This document shows, in pieces, positions 7,827 through 16,969 of a DNA stretch of 64,000 bases; position 1 is the stretch's first letter, and every line of letters starts with the position of its first letter. Source of the stretch: Pseudomonas fluorescens (GTDB lineage: Bacteria; Pseudomonadota; Gammaproteobacteria; Pseudomonadales; Pseudomonadaceae). The stretch spans positions 1 to 64,000 of the forward strand of contig NZ_CABVHK010000014.1 in the NCBI RefSeq assembly GCF_902497785.1. Reading direction: 5' to 3'. Position numbers and translations under genes: made by a program. The notes below the pieces were generated by a model. The model was not told the DNA's origin. It did no database searches and worked only from the letters and a program-made list of their open reading frames with translations.

Positions 7827-8723
7827 ATGTCTGCAGCTACTGCTACCCCTAGCGCCGCGAACATCGCGCGGCAAATCTTCGAGATCCGCCCGTTCAGCGG
7901 CGCCGTCGGTGCCGAAATCATCGGCCTCGATCTGTCCCGCCCGATCAATGACGAGGATTTTGCCCGCATCCACCGCGCGCACCTGGATCATCACGTGGTG
8001 GTGTTCCGCGACCAACGCATTACCCCTGAACAACACATCGACTTCAGCCGCCGTTTCGGCGTGTTGCAGATCCACGTGCTCAAGCAGTTCCTGCTGGCCG
8101 GGCACCCGGAAATTCTCATCGTTTCCAACATCATCGAGAACGGTCAATCCATCGGTCTCGGTGACGCCGGCAAATTCTGGCACTCCGACCTGTCCTATAA
8201 AGCACTGCCGAGCCTCGGTTCGATGCTGCACGCCCAAGAGCTGCCATCCGAAGGCGGCGACACCCTGTTTGCCGACATGCACAAAGCCTGGGACAACCTG
8301 CCCGAAGCGTTGCGCAAAGCCGTCGCAGGACGCAGCGCAGCGCACTCCTACACCGCACGCTACAGCGAGACCAAGTTCGAAGGCAACTGGCGCCCGACCT
8401 TGACGCCGGAGCAACTGGCGCAGGTCGCCGAAGTCGTCCACCCGATTGTTCGCACACACCCGGAAAACGGTCGCAAGGCGTTGTTCGTCAGCGAGGGTTT
8501 CACCACCCGCATCGTCGGTCTGCCGGACGACGAAAGCAAGCAACTGCTCGACGAGCTCTACGCCCACAGCGTGCTGCCGCAGAACATCTACCGCCATCAC
8601 TGGCAGCCCCACGACCTGGTGTTCTGGGACAACCGCTCGCTGATTCATCTCGCCGCCGGATGCCCCAGCCATCTGCGCCGCAAGTTGTATCGCACCACCA
8701 TCCAGGGCGACGCGCCTTTCTGA
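7827..8723 (+). CDS. TauD/TfdA family 2-oxoglutarate-dependent dioxygenase
   Basis: A 298-residue Fe(II)/2-oxoglutarate oxygenase. The facial triad is H119 and D121 (in FWHSDLSY) and H274 (in LIHLAAG). R285, eleven residues after the last His, fits the 2-oxoglutarate carboxylate ligand. TauD-type enzymes hydroxylate the carbon bearing the sulfonate, or oxidise sulfate esters and chlorophenoxy acids. It is the first gene of a four-gene unit with a sulfonate-type ABC importer, so it probably cleaves the imported compound to free sulfur. The sequence is not a clear TauD or AtsK orthologue, so the substrate is left open. The next gene starts 17 bases later. Confidence 0.88.
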   Translation: MSAATATPSAANIARQIFEIRPFSGAVGAEIIGLDLSRPINDEDFARIHRAHLDHHVVVFRDQRITPEQHIDFSRRFGVLQIHVLKQFLLAGHPEILIVSNIIENGQSIGLGDAGKFWHSDLSYKALPSLGSMLHAQELPSEGGDTLFADMHKAWDNLPEALRKAVAGRSAAHSYTARYSETKFEGNWRPTLTPEQLAQVAEVVHPIVRTHPENGRKALFVSEGFTTRIVGLPDDESKQLLDELYAHSVLPQNIYRHHWQPHDLVFWDNRSLIHLAAGCPSHLRRKLYRTTIQGDAPF

Positions 8724-8740
8724 TTTGTCGGAGAATTTTC

Positions 8741-9766
8741 ATGTCCAAACGTCTTCCATTTGCACCGCTGGCCGCGGCCATCGGCCTGGGTTTCAGCCTG
8801 ATCGCCGGCAGCCTGGTGGCGCCGACCGTAGCCCACGCCGAAGGTGAAATCCGCATCGCCGAACAATTCGGCATCGTTTATCTGCTGCTCAACGTAGTGC
8901 GCGATCAAAACCTGATCGAGAAGTACGGCAAGCAGGAAGGCATCGACATCCAGGTTGACTGGACGCAGCTGTCCGGTGGCGCGGCGGTCAACGATGCGTT
9001 GCTCTCCGGTTCGATTGATATCGCCGGCGCGGGCGTCGGTCCGCTGCTGACCATCTGGGACCGCACCCACGGCAAGCAGAACGTCAAAGCCGTCGCCTCC
9101 CTCGGCAACTTCCCGTATTACCTGGTGAGCAACAATCCCAAGGTCAAAACCATTGCCGACTTCACCGAGCAGGATCGCATTGCCGTGCCGGCGGTGGGTG
9201 TGTCGGTGCAGTCGCGCTTCCTGCAATACGCGGCGGCCAAGCAGTGGGGCGACAAGGAATTCAATCGCCTCGACAAGTACACCATCGCCGTTCCACACCC
9301 CGACGCCACGGCGGCGCTGATCGCCGGCGGCACCGAGTTGAGCGGGCACTTTTCCAACCCACCGTTCCAGGACCAGGCGCTGGCCAACCCGAACGTGCAC
9401 GTGGTGTTGAACACCTATGACTTACTCGGCCCGAACTCGCCGACGGTGCTGTTCGCCACCGAGAAATTCCGCAATGAAAACCCGAAAACCTACAAAGCTT
9501 TCGTTGAGGCGTTGACCGAAGCCGCGCAGTTTGCCCAGAACGATAAAGGCGCCGCTGCCGACACTTACATCCGCGTGACCAAGGCGAAAATCGATCGCGC
9601 GGCCCTGCTGAAAATCATCGACAACCCGCAGTTCGAATTCAGCGTTACACCGAAAAACACCTACCCGCTCGCCGAATTTCTCTACCGCGTCGGCGCGATC
9701 AAAAACAAACCGGATTCGTGGAAGGATTACTTCTTCCAGGACGCCAAACCGCTGCAAGGGAGCTGA
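8741..9766 (+). CDS. ABC transporter periplasmic binding protein, SsuA/TauA type
   Basis: A 341-residue NMT1/SsuA-like solute-binding protein. The signal peptide ends at about AHA33 before EGEIRIAEQFG. The body shows the two-lobed fold of nitrate/sulfonate/taurine receptors (SGGAAVNDALLSGSIDIAGAG; IAVPAVGVSVQSRFLQ). The ATG at 8741 with GGAG upstream is chosen over an in-frame start at 8660 inside the dioxygenase gene. It pairs with the ATPase and permease downstream. An alkylsulfonate, sulfate ester or other small organosulfur ligand is likely but unproven. Confidence 0.88.
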   Translation: MSKRLPFAPLAAAIGLGFSLIAGSLVAPTVAHAEGEIRIAEQFGIVYLLLNVVRDQNLIEKYGKQEGIDIQVDWTQLSGGAAVNDALLSGSIDIAGAGVGPLLTIWDRTHGKQNVKAVASLGNFPYYLVSNNPKVKTIADFTEQDRIAVPAVGVSVQSRFLQYAAAKQWGDKEFNRLDKYTIAVPHPDATAALIAGGTELSGHFSNPPFQDQALANPNVHVVLNTYDLLGPNSPTVLFATEKFRNENPKTYKAFVEALTEAAQFAQNDKGAAADTYIRVTKAKIDRAALLKIIDNPQFEFSVTPKNTYPLAEFLYRVGAIKNKPDSWKDYFFQDAKPLQGS

Positions 9767-9771
9767 CCGAC

Positions 9772-10632
9772 ATGAACGCCCCTTTGCAAGGCCACACGGT
9801 CAGCAAACCGACCGCAGCAACCCAGGCGTTGCTGTCGGTCGACAACGTCAGCCTCGAATACCGCACGCCGCAACGGGTGGTTCGGGCGACTCATCAAGTC
9901 AGTTTTGAAATCGATCCGGCGGACCGCTTTGTACTGCTGGGGCCGTCCGGTTGCGGTAAATCGACATTGCTCAAGGCTGTCGCCGGATTTATCCAGCCGG
10001 TTGAAGGGGAAATCCGTCTGCAAGGGCAGCGCGTCGATGCGCCGGGGCCGGACCGGATCGTGGTGTTTCAGGAATTCGATCAGCTGCCGCCGTGGAAAAC
10101 CGTCAAACAGAACGTGATGTTTCCGCTGCTGGCGTCGAAAACCCTCAAGCGAAAAGAGGCCGAAGAACGCGCGCTGCACTACCTCGACAAAGTCGGGTTG
10201 GCGGCGTTTGCCGATGCCTATCCGCACACCTTGTCTGGCGGCATGAAAGCGCGCGTCGCCATCGCTCGTGCCTTGGCGATGCAGCCAAAAATCCTGCTGA
10301 TGGACGAACCCTTCGCCGCCCTCGACGCACTGACCCGCCGCAAGATGCAGGAAGAATTACTGCTGCTCTGGGAAGAAGTGCGCTTCACTCTGCTGTTCGT
10401 CACGCACTCCATCGAAGAAGCGCTGGTGGTCGGTAACCGCATCCTGCTGTTGTCGCCGCATCCGGGGCGCGTGCGGGCGGAAGTGCACAGCCATCAATAC
10501 GATTTGCACAGCCTCGGTGGCGTGGCGTTTCAGGAATCGGCACGACGGATTCATCGCTTGTTGTTCGATGAAGGCCAGTCAGCGGAAACCGAGCGCGAGC
10601 TGGATTTTTCCGACATTCGCATCGCTTATTGA
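9772..10632 (+). CDS. ABC transporter ATP-binding protein, SsuB/TauB type
   Basis: A 286-residue ATPase that powers uptake with the neighbouring permease. Walker A is GPSGCGKST at 57-65, the signature LSGGMKARVAIARAL, and Walker B ILLMDEPFAALD. The Q-loop region reads VVFQEFDQLPPWKT. GGGAGC lies eight bases before the ATG. It starts five bases after the binding-protein stop, so translation is probably coupled. C-terminal residues 225-286 extend beyond the core domain, as is common in this family. Confidence 0.92.
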   Translation: MNAPLQGHTVSKPTAATQALLSVDNVSLEYRTPQRVVRATHQVSFEIDPADRFVLLGPSGCGKSTLLKAVAGFIQPVEGEIRLQGQRVDAPGPDRIVVFQEFDQLPPWKTVKQNVMFPLLASKTLKRKEAEERALHYLDKVGLAAFADAYPHTLSGGMKARVAIARALAMQPKILLMDEPFAALDALTRRKMQEELLLLWEEVRFTLLFVTHSIEEALVVGNRILLLSPHPGRVRAEVHSHQYDLHSLGGVAFQESARRIHRLLFDEGQSAETERELDFSDIRIAY

Positions 10633-10652
10633 GCCATTGAAAGGAGTGCCCG

Positions 10653-11519
10653 ATGAGCCCGTTTTCATCTGTGCGTGAAGAATTTGAAACCGCTTTGCAA
10701 CCGCTCACCAGCGTGCCGCTCGAGCGTGAATTGCCCCTCGGCCAGCGTCTATGGCAACAGGGCTGGGTGCGTAAAAGCCTGATCCTGATTTTGCTCGCGG
10801 TGCTGTGGGAAGTGGTGGCGCGGATTCAGAACAACGACCTGTTGCTGCCGAGTTTCGTGCAAACGTCCAGCGCGCTCTACGACGGCCTGCTCAGCGGCGA
10901 ACTGCTGGGCAAGGTGTGGATTTCTCTGGTGGTGTTGCTCAAGGGTTACCTGATCGGCATCGTCCTGGCGTTTGGCCTGACGACCCTGGCGGTGTCGACG
11001 CAGTTCGGACGCGACTTGCTGAGTACGCTGACGTCGATGTTCAACCCGTTACCGGCGATCGCGCTGCTGCCGCTGGCGCTGTTGTGGTTCGGGTTGGGGC
11101 AGAACAGCCTGATTTTTGTGCTGGTGCATTCGGTGCTCTGGGCGCTGGCGTTGAACACCTACGCCGGATTTTTGGGCGTCTCGGAAACCCTGCGCATGGC
11201 CGGGCGCAATTACGGCTTGAAGGGCATGCGTTTTGTGCTGTTCATCCTGATTCCGGCGGCGCTGCCGTCGATTCTTGCCGGGCTGAAAATCGGCTGGGCG
11301 TTTGCCTGGCGTACGCTGATCGCCGCTGAACTCGTATTCGGCGCAACCAGCGGCAAGGGTGGATTGGGTTGGTACATTTTTCAGAATCGCAATGAGCTGT
11401 ACACGGACAAGGTGTTTGCCGGGCTGGCGGTGGTGATCTTGATCGGGTTGCTGGTGGAGAATCTGGTGTTCGATACGCTGGAGCGGGTGACGGTGAAGCG
11501 GTGGGGGATGCAGCGGTAG
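10653..11519 (+). CDS. ABC transporter permease, SsuC/TauC type
   Basis: A 288-residue BPD_transp_1 permease with about six membrane spans. The first is around 38-55, and the EAA-like loop is near AGRNYGLKGMRFVLFILIPAALPSI, which contacts the ATPase. AAAGGAG precedes the ATG by six bases. It is the last gene of the dioxygenase/importer operon; a family B REP doublet follows. Substrate as for the operon: probably an organosulfur compound. Confidence 0.92.
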   Translation: MSPFSSVREEFETALQPLTSVPLERELPLGQRLWQQGWVRKSLILILLAVLWEVVARIQNNDLLLPSFVQTSSALYDGLLSGELLGKVWISLVVLLKGYLIGIVLAFGLTTLAVSTQFGRDLLSTLTSMFNPLPAIALLPLALLWFGLGQNSLIFVLVHSVLWALALNTYAGFLGVSETLRMAGRNYGLKGMRFVLFILIPAALPSILAGLKIGWAFAWRTLIAAELVFGATSGKGGLGWYIFQNRNELYTDKVFAGLAVVILIGLLVENLVFDTLERVTVKRWGMQR

Positions 11520-11540
11520 TCAGGGAATTGAGTGTCATCG

Positions 11541-11620
11541 AAAAAGATCGCAGCCTTCGGCAGCTCCTACGTTGGAATACGGACATTCGTAGGAGCTGCC
11601 GAAGGCTGCGATCTTTTGAT
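11541..11620. repeat. REP doublet 3, family B
   Basis: Inverted copies of GTAGGAGCTGCCGAAGGCTGCGATCTTTT surround 14 bases. This is a different REP family from the GTGGGAGCGAGC type. Confidence 0.9.
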
Positions 11621-11669
11621 CTGCTAGCATTGCGCCCGGATCAATCCAGATCTGCCACGAGTGCTCAGC

Positions 11670-12587
11670 ATGCAACTCCCGGACATGAATCTTCTGGTCG
11701 CCCTCGACGCTTTGCTCGACGAAGGCAGCGTGGTGGGCGCTGCGCGGCGGATGAACCTCAGCCCGGCGGCGATGAGCCGCACGCTCACACGCATCCGCGA
11801 AGCCATGGGCGATCCGATTCTGGTGCGTGCCGGTCGAGGCCTGGTGCCGACGCCCAAGGCATTGGAGTTGCGCGAGCAGGTGCGGGATCTGGTTGAGCAG
11901 GCTGCGTTGCTGTTCCGCTCCGCCGATGAAGTGGATCTGGGCAGTTTGCGGCGACGCTTCAGCATTCGCGCCAACGATTTTTTTGTGGGTGTGTATGGCG
12001 GCAAGCTGTTTGACACCATGGAGCGACAGGCGCCGCACTGCGAGCTGCGCTTCGTTCCGGAGGGCGATGGCGATGATGAAGCGTTGCGTGAAGGCCGCAT
12101 CGATTTAAGCGTGAGCAACAATCGGCCGGTGATGCCGGAGGTCAAAGTGCAGAACCTGTTCCCCACGCACTTCGTTGGCCTGGTGCGTGAAGACCATCCG
12201 CTGTTCGACAAGGAAATCACCGCGGAGCGCTACGCCGGTTTTTCTCACATCAGCATGTCCCGTCGCGGCATCGCCCGCGGCCCGATCGACACGGCGCTCA
12301 ATGCCCTGGGGCTGGAGCGGCGGGTGGCGGTGATTGCGCCGAGCTTCCATGCGGCGATGTTCGCGTTGCCCGATTCTGACCTGATCCTGCCGGTGCCGAA
12401 GGAAGCGTTGCTCAGCGTACGAAGGCTGGGCTTGAAACTGCGCTCATTCACGCTGCCGATCCCGTTGCCGACGATCATGTTGACCCAGGCGTGGCACCCG
12501 CGCTTCGACAAGGATCCGGCGCACCGCTGGATGCGTGAAACGTTGAAGGCGTGTTGCGATGAGACGTGGCAGGCTGCGCAACCTTGA
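11670..12587 (+). CDS. LysR family transcriptional regulator
   Basis: A 305-residue LTTR with a winged helix-turn-helix at about 4-62 (MNLLVALDALLDEGSVVGAARRMNLSPAAMSRTLTRIRE) and a LysR substrate-binding domain from about 90. ATG 11670 (MQLPDMNL) is preferred; GTG 11661 would add three residues. It lies upstream of, and in the same direction as, the EmrB-type pump genes, separated by a REP doublet. It may control them or be self-contained; the inducer is unknown. Confidence 0.88.
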   Translation: MQLPDMNLLVALDALLDEGSVVGAARRMNLSPAAMSRTLTRIREAMGDPILVRAGRGLVPTPKALELREQVRDLVEQAALLFRSADEVDLGSLRRRFSIRANDFFVGVYGGKLFDTMERQAPHCELRFVPEGDGDDEALREGRIDLSVSNNRPVMPEVKVQNLFPTHFVGLVREDHPLFDKEITAERYAGFSHISMSRRGIARGPIDTALNALGLERRVAVIAPSFHAAMFALPDSDLILPVPKEALLSVRRLGLKLRSFTLPIPLPTIMLTQAWHPRFDKDPAHRWMRETLKACCDETWQAAQP

Positions 12588-12595
12588 AAAACCAG

Positions 12596-12668
12596 GATCG
12601 CAGCCTTCGGCAGCTCCTACAGGGTATCGCGTGCCCTGTAGGAGCTGCCGAAGGCTGCGATCTTTTGT
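12596..12668. repeat. REP doublet 4, family B
   Basis: Inverted arms of the GGATCGCAGCCTTCGGCAGCTCCTAC type lie between the LysR gene and the EmrB-type gene. It starts nine bases after the LysR stop. Confidence 0.9.
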
Positions 12669-12775
12669 TTCGACAGTTGCGTCAAGCGCACTTATAACTT
12701 GCCAATAAGTTGATTTTCGTCAGCTTCCGCACTTCTTAGAATGCTCCGCAATCCAACCCCCGGAGCTTTCAATCC

Positions 12776-14311
12776 ATGACTTCCCTCACGGTCACGGCGC
12801 CTGTTGCCGCGACCAGCCCAGCCGCCGTGACGCCGCCGGTTTTCGGCCCGCGGATCATCATCGGTCTGGTGGGCGTGTTGCTGGCGGTGTTGGTGTCGGG
12901 CCTCAACGAGATGGTGACCAAGGTCGCCCTCGCGGACATACGCGGCGCATTGGCCATCGGCTACGACGAAGGCACTTGGCTGGTCGCCAGTTACACCGCG
13001 ACGTCGGTGGCGGCGATGGCGTTCGCGCCGTGGTGCTCGGTGACGTTTTCGTTGCGCCGTTTCACCCTCTGCGCGATCAGCCTGTTCACCCTGTTGGGTG
13101 TGCTGTGCCCATTTGCCCCCAACTACGAAAGCCTGCTGCTGATGCGCACCTTGCAAGGTCTGGCGGGCGGTGCGTTGCCACCGATGCTGATGACCGTTGC
13201 CCTGCGTTTTTTACCGGCCAACGTGAAGCTCTACGGCTTGGCCGGTTATGCCCTGACGGCAACATTCGGCCCCGGGCTCGGCACCCCGTTGGCGGGGTTG
13301 TGGACCGAGCACGTCGGCTGGCAATGGACGTTCTGGCAAATCATCGCGCCGTGCCTGATCGCCATGGCGGCAGTGGCCTACGGTTTGCCTCAGGACCCTG
13401 TGCGGCTGGAGCGTTTCAAGCAATTCAACTGGCGCGGGTTGCTCTTGGGTTTTCCGGCGATCTGCATGCTGGTCATCGGTATCTTGCAGGGCAATCGCCT
13501 GGACTGGTTCGAGTCGAGCCTGATCTGCGGATTGCTCGGCGGCGGGTTGCTGTTGCTGGTGCTGTTTCTGATCAACGAATGGTCGCAGCCGATCCCGTTT
13601 TTCAAGATGCAGATGCTCGGCATCCGCAACTTGTCGTTCGCGTTGCTGACGCTGGCGGGCGTGCTGGTGATCTTGCTGGCGGTGATCATTATTCCGTCCA
13701 GTTACCTGGCGCAGGTCCAGGGTTATCGCCCGGTGCAGACCGCGCCGATCATGCTGCTGGCGGCGCTGCCCCAATTGATCGCGCTGCCGCTGGTGGCGGC
13801 GCTGTGCAACCTGCGCCGGGTCGATTGCCGGTGGGTGTTGGGCCTCGGCCTGAGCATGCTGGCGCTGTCGTGCGTCGGTGGCTCGCAATTGACGTCGGTG
13901 TGGATCCGCGACGATTTTTACGTGCTGCAACTGCTGCAAATCTTCGGGCAACCGATGGCGGTGCTGCCGCTGTTGATACTCGCGACCGGCAGCATCAGCC
14001 CGATGGAAGGGCCCTACGCTTCGGCCTGGTTCAACACCGTCAAAGGCCTGTCGGCGGTGATCGCCACCGGCGTGATCGAAGCGCTGACGACCTCGCGGCT
14101 GCACTTCCATTCGACCATGTTAGTGGACCGTCTCGGCAATTCGCCGCTGGTGGACAGCGACAGTGCGGGCCTCGCCCATCGACTGCATGAGCAGGCCGTG
14201 GTGCTGACGGCCTCTGATCTTTATCTGTGCATGACCGGCATCGCTCTGGCGCTGATCCTGCTGATTTTCTGGCTGCCGACGCGGGTGTATCCGCCGCGTG
14301 CGCCGACTTGA
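12776..14311 (+). CDS. emrB: MFS drug exporter, EmrB/DHA2 type
   Basis: A 511-residue inner-membrane proton antiporter with about 14 membrane spans. Family features include the loop around MRTLQGLAGGALPPMLMTVALRFLP and the antiporter region GYALTATFGPGLGTPLAGLWTEHVGWQWTF. With the downstream periplasmic adaptor and outer-membrane factor it should form a tripartite pump for hydrophobic drugs, uncouplers or aromatic compounds. An N-terminal Pro/Ala-rich tail of about 25 residues precedes TM1. The adaptor starts 26 bases later. Confidence 0.9.
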   Translation: MTSLTVTAPVAATSPAAVTPPVFGPRIIIGLVGVLLAVLVSGLNEMVTKVALADIRGALAIGYDEGTWLVASYTATSVAAMAFAPWCSVTFSLRRFTLCAISLFTLLGVLCPFAPNYESLLLMRTLQGLAGGALPPMLMTVALRFLPANVKLYGLAGYALTATFGPGLGTPLAGLWTEHVGWQWTFWQIIAPCLIAMAAVAYGLPQDPVRLERFKQFNWRGLLLGFPAICMLVIGILQGNRLDWFESSLICGLLGGGLLLLVLFLINEWSQPIPFFKMQMLGIRNLSFALLTLAGVLVILLAVIIIPSSYLAQVQGYRPVQTAPIMLLAALPQLIALPLVAALCNLRRVDCRWVLGLGLSMLALSCVGGSQLTSVWIRDDFYVLQLLQIFGQPMAVLPLLILATGSISPMEGPYASAWFNTVKGLSAVIATGVIEALTTSRLHFHSTMLVDRLGNSPLVDSDSAGLAHRLHEQAVVLTASDLYLCMTGIALALILLIFWLPTRVYPPRAPT

Positions 14312-14337
14312 ATGCTTCACTGAAACAGAAGGTTTTT

Positions 14338-15399
14338 ATGACGACTCAATCCAAGCAAAAAGTCGCCGTGAGCGTTGCCGCCGTGGTGGCAATCGGTGTG
14401 CTGGTGTACCTGCTGGCACCGGTATTCGGCAAGCGTACGCAACAGACCACCAACGACGCTTTTGTCTCCGCCGACTTCACCTTGGTGGTGCCGCGCGTCG
14501 CCGGGTTTATCAAGGAAGTGCTGGTGGAAGACAACCAGCAGGTCAAGGCCGGGCAAATGCTGGCGCTGATCGATGACCGGGATTTGCGCGCCGCCGCTCA
14601 GGCCGCTGACGCCGAAACCCTGGTGGCGCGGGCGCAGTTGCAAAACGCTCGCGCCACGCTTGAGCGACAGACGTCGGTGATCGCTCAGGCGCAGGCCACC
14701 GTCGTGTCGGCGAAGGCTGAAATGGCCTTCGCCGAACATGAATTGAACCGCTACAACCACCTCGCCGGCGTCGGCGCGGGTACGGTGCAGAATGCCCAGC
14801 AAGCCCGCACGCGGATCGATCAGGCCAACGCGCGGTTGGCCAATGCGACGGCGGTGCTGGCGGCGGAACGCAAGCAAGTCGAGATCCTGGCCGCACAGCG
14901 CGACGCTGCGGACGGTGGCTTGAAACGGGCGCAAGCGGCGCTGGAAATGGCCAGCTACGAGTTGTCGTATACGCGCATCGTGGCGCCTCAGGACGGCATG
15001 GTCGGCGAGCGAGCGGTGCGCGTCGGCGCCTATGTCACGCCGGGCAGCAAGCTGCTGGCGGTGGTGCCATTGTCACAGGCCTATGTGGTCGCCAATTTTC
15101 AGGAAACGCAACTGACCGATGTAAAACCGGGGCAGGGTGTTCAGGTACGAGTGGACAGCTTGGGTGGCGAAGCGCTGCGCGGTCGCGTCGAGAGCATTGC
15201 CCCGGCGACAGGGGTGACTTTTGCTTCGATCAAACCGGACAACGCGACCGGGAACTTCACCAAGGTGGTGCAGCGGATTCCGGTGAAGATCGTCCTGGAA
15301 CCGGGGCAGCCGTTGGCTGAGCGGCTGCGGGTGGGGATGTCGGTGGAGGCGAGTATTGATACAGCGGGCACGCATGATCATGAGGTTGTTCAGCGATGA
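14338..15399 (+). CDS. emrA: HlyD/EmrA family periplasmic adaptor
   Basis: A 353-residue membrane fusion protein. One N-terminal membrane anchor lies at about 9-27, then a biotinyl-lipoyl-like half (FTLVVPRVAGFIKEVLVEDNQQV), a long alpha-hairpin at about 85-205 that docks the outer-membrane channel, and the second lipoyl half and beta barrel (SYELSYTRIVAPQDGMV). AAGG lies before the ATG at 14338. Its TGA overlaps the ATG of the next gene (ATGA), coupling adaptor and channel synthesis. Confidence 0.92.
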   Translation: MTTQSKQKVAVSVAAVVAIGVLVYLLAPVFGKRTQQTTNDAFVSADFTLVVPRVAGFIKEVLVEDNQQVKAGQMLALIDDRDLRAAAQAADAETLVARAQLQNARATLERQTSVIAQAQATVVSAKAEMAFAEHELNRYNHLAGVGAGTVQNAQQARTRIDQANARLANATAVLAAERKQVEILAAQRDAADGGLKRAQAALEMASYELSYTRIVAPQDGMVGERAVRVGAYVTPGSKLLAVVPLSQAYVVANFQETQLTDVKPGQGVQVRVDSLGGEALRGRVESIAPATGVTFASIKPDNATGNFTKVVQRIPVKIVLEPGQPLAERLRVGMSVEASIDTAGTHDHEVVQR

Positions 15400-16967
15400 A
15401 GATTTTCGTTGGCTGTTCTGACGCCTTCGCGAGCAAGCTCGCTCCCACATTAGATCTATGCACTACGCAAAATTCGCACTCAAAAAGAGATCCCCTGTGG
15501 GAGCGAGCTTGCTCGCGAAGAGGCCGTCAGCTTCACTTCACTTTTTGCGCCCTGCTGGTCATGAGCCTCACCGCCTGCACCGTCGGCCCGGACTTCAAGA
15601 AGCCCGAGGCTCAGCAGATTTCCGAATGGTCCAAGCCACACAATGCGGCTGCCAGCCAAGCCGTCGCCCAGGACATGGACGAACGCTGGTGGGAAGTTTT
15701 TCGCGACCCGCAACTTACCGCCCTGACCCAGCGCGCGCTGACCGACAACCTCGACCTGAAGCTCGCCAGCAGCCGCTTGCAGCAAAGCCGCGCCGCACGT
15801 CAGGTGATCACTGCCGAGCGCTACCCGAACACCGCCGCCACCGGCAGTTACGGGCGTAAACGCAACAGCGGCGAAGGCCTGAGCGATCCATCGGGGCATG
15901 ACGGCAACTCGGCCTTCAACCTGTGGGATGCAGGGTTTTCGGCCTCTTGGGAACTGGACTTCTGGGGTCGCGTGCGGCGCGAAACCGAAGCGGCCGACGC
16001 CACGCTGGAAGTCGCGGAAAACGACCAGCGCGGCGTGTTGCTGTCGGTGCTCGCTGAAACCGCACAGGACTACATTCAGCTGCGCGGCGTGCAAAATACC
16101 CGCGCCGTCACCGAGCAGAACCTCGACGTCGCCCGCCACAGCCTGAAGCTGTCGCAACTGCGCCTGGCAGACGGTGTCGCCACCGACCTGGACGTCGCCG
16201 AAGCTGCGGCGCAAGTGGCGGCCATCGAGTCGCGCCTGCCGGCATTGGAGCAGCGCCAGGCACAGCTGATCAATGCCCTGAGTTTGTTGATGGGCGAACC
16301 GCCACAAGCGCTGCATGCCGAGTTATCCACAGACGCGCCGGTGCCGCAAACCCCGCGTCAGGTTGCCATCGGCCTGCCGTCGCAACTGGCCGAACGGCGC
16401 CCGGACATCCGCCAGGCCGAAGCGCGCCTGCATGCGGCCACCGCCAACATCGGCGTGGCCAAGGGCGATTTTTATCCGCGCATCACCCTGTCGGGCAACC
16501 TCGGCTCGCAAGCCATGCAACTGAGCGACTACGGGTCATGGGGTTCACGGGCATTTGGCATCGGCCCGCAATTGAGCCTGCCGCTGTTCGATGGCGGTCG
16601 CCTGCGCGGTGTTCTCAACCTGCGTGAAGCGCAACAACAGGAAGCCGCGATTGCCTACCAGCACACCGTGCTGCGGGCCTGGCATGAAATCGACGATCAG
16701 CTAAGCGCGTACAACGCCAGCCAGCTGCGCCGCGACAGCCTAGCCGAAGCCGTTCGCCAAAACCAGATCGCCCTGCGCACTGCGCAACAGCAATACGTGG
16801 AAGGGGTGGTCGATTTCGTCAACGTCCTCACCGTGCAAGGCGAGTTGCTGGCGACGCAGCAGCAGTGGGTCGAGAGCTCGACCGGGGTTTCGTTGGCAAT
16901 GGTTGGGTTGTACAAGGCGTTGGGCGGGGGATGGGAGTCGGTGTATCCCATTTCCGTGCAGCGTTGA
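15396..16967 (+). CDS. NodT-type outer-membrane efflux lipoprotein, N-terminus altered by a REP insertion
   Basis: The outer-membrane channel (OprM/NodT family, two OEP domains) of the pump, 523 residues from an ATG that overlaps the adaptor stop. The hydrophobic signal core and lipobox (ALLVMSLTAC, Cys61) sit 40 residues later than normal because a complete REP doublet (15424-15521) lies in frame and encodes residues about 10-42. No other reasonable start exists between the REP and the lipobox; ATG 15561 would leave only five residues before the Cys. The mature protein after Cys61 (TVGPDFKKPEAQQ) is normal. The pump may have impaired or unusual lipoprotein export, or the long n-region may be tolerated. 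Confidence 0.85.
   Translation: MKIFVGCSDAFASKLAPTLDLCTTQNSHSKRDPLWERACSRRGRQLHFTFCALLVMSLTACTVGPDFKKPEAQQISEWSKPHNAAASQAVAQDMDERWWEVFRDPQLTALTQRALTDNLDLKLASSRLQQSRAARQVITAERYPNTAATGSYGRKRNSGEGLSDPSGHDGNSAFNLWDAGFSASWELDFWGRVRRETEAADATLEVAENDQRGVLLSVLAETAQDYIQLRGVQNTRAVTEQNLDVARHSLKLSQLRLADGVATDLDVAEAAAQVAAIESRLPALEQRQAQLINALSLLMGEPPQALHAELSTDAPVPQTPRQVAIGLPSQLAERRPDIRQAEARLHAATANIGVAKGDFYPRITLSGNLGSQAMQLSDYGSWGSRAFGIGPQLSLPLFDGGRLRGVLNLREAQQQEAAIAYQHTVLRAWHEIDDQLSAYNASQLRRDSLAEAVRQNQIALRTAQQQYVEGVVDFVNVLTVQGELLATQQQWVESSTGVSLAMVGLYKALGGGWESVYPISVQR
15424..15521. repeat. REP doublet 5, family A, inside the outer-membrane-factor gene
   Basis: Arms TTCGCGAGCAAGCTCGCTCCCACA (15426-15449) and its inverted copy CTGTGGGAGCGAGCTTGCTCGCGAAG (15495-15520). 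It is the only REP in the window that lies within an apparent reading frame; it keeps the frame open without a stop. Confidence 0.9.
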
Positions 16968-16969
16968 TA

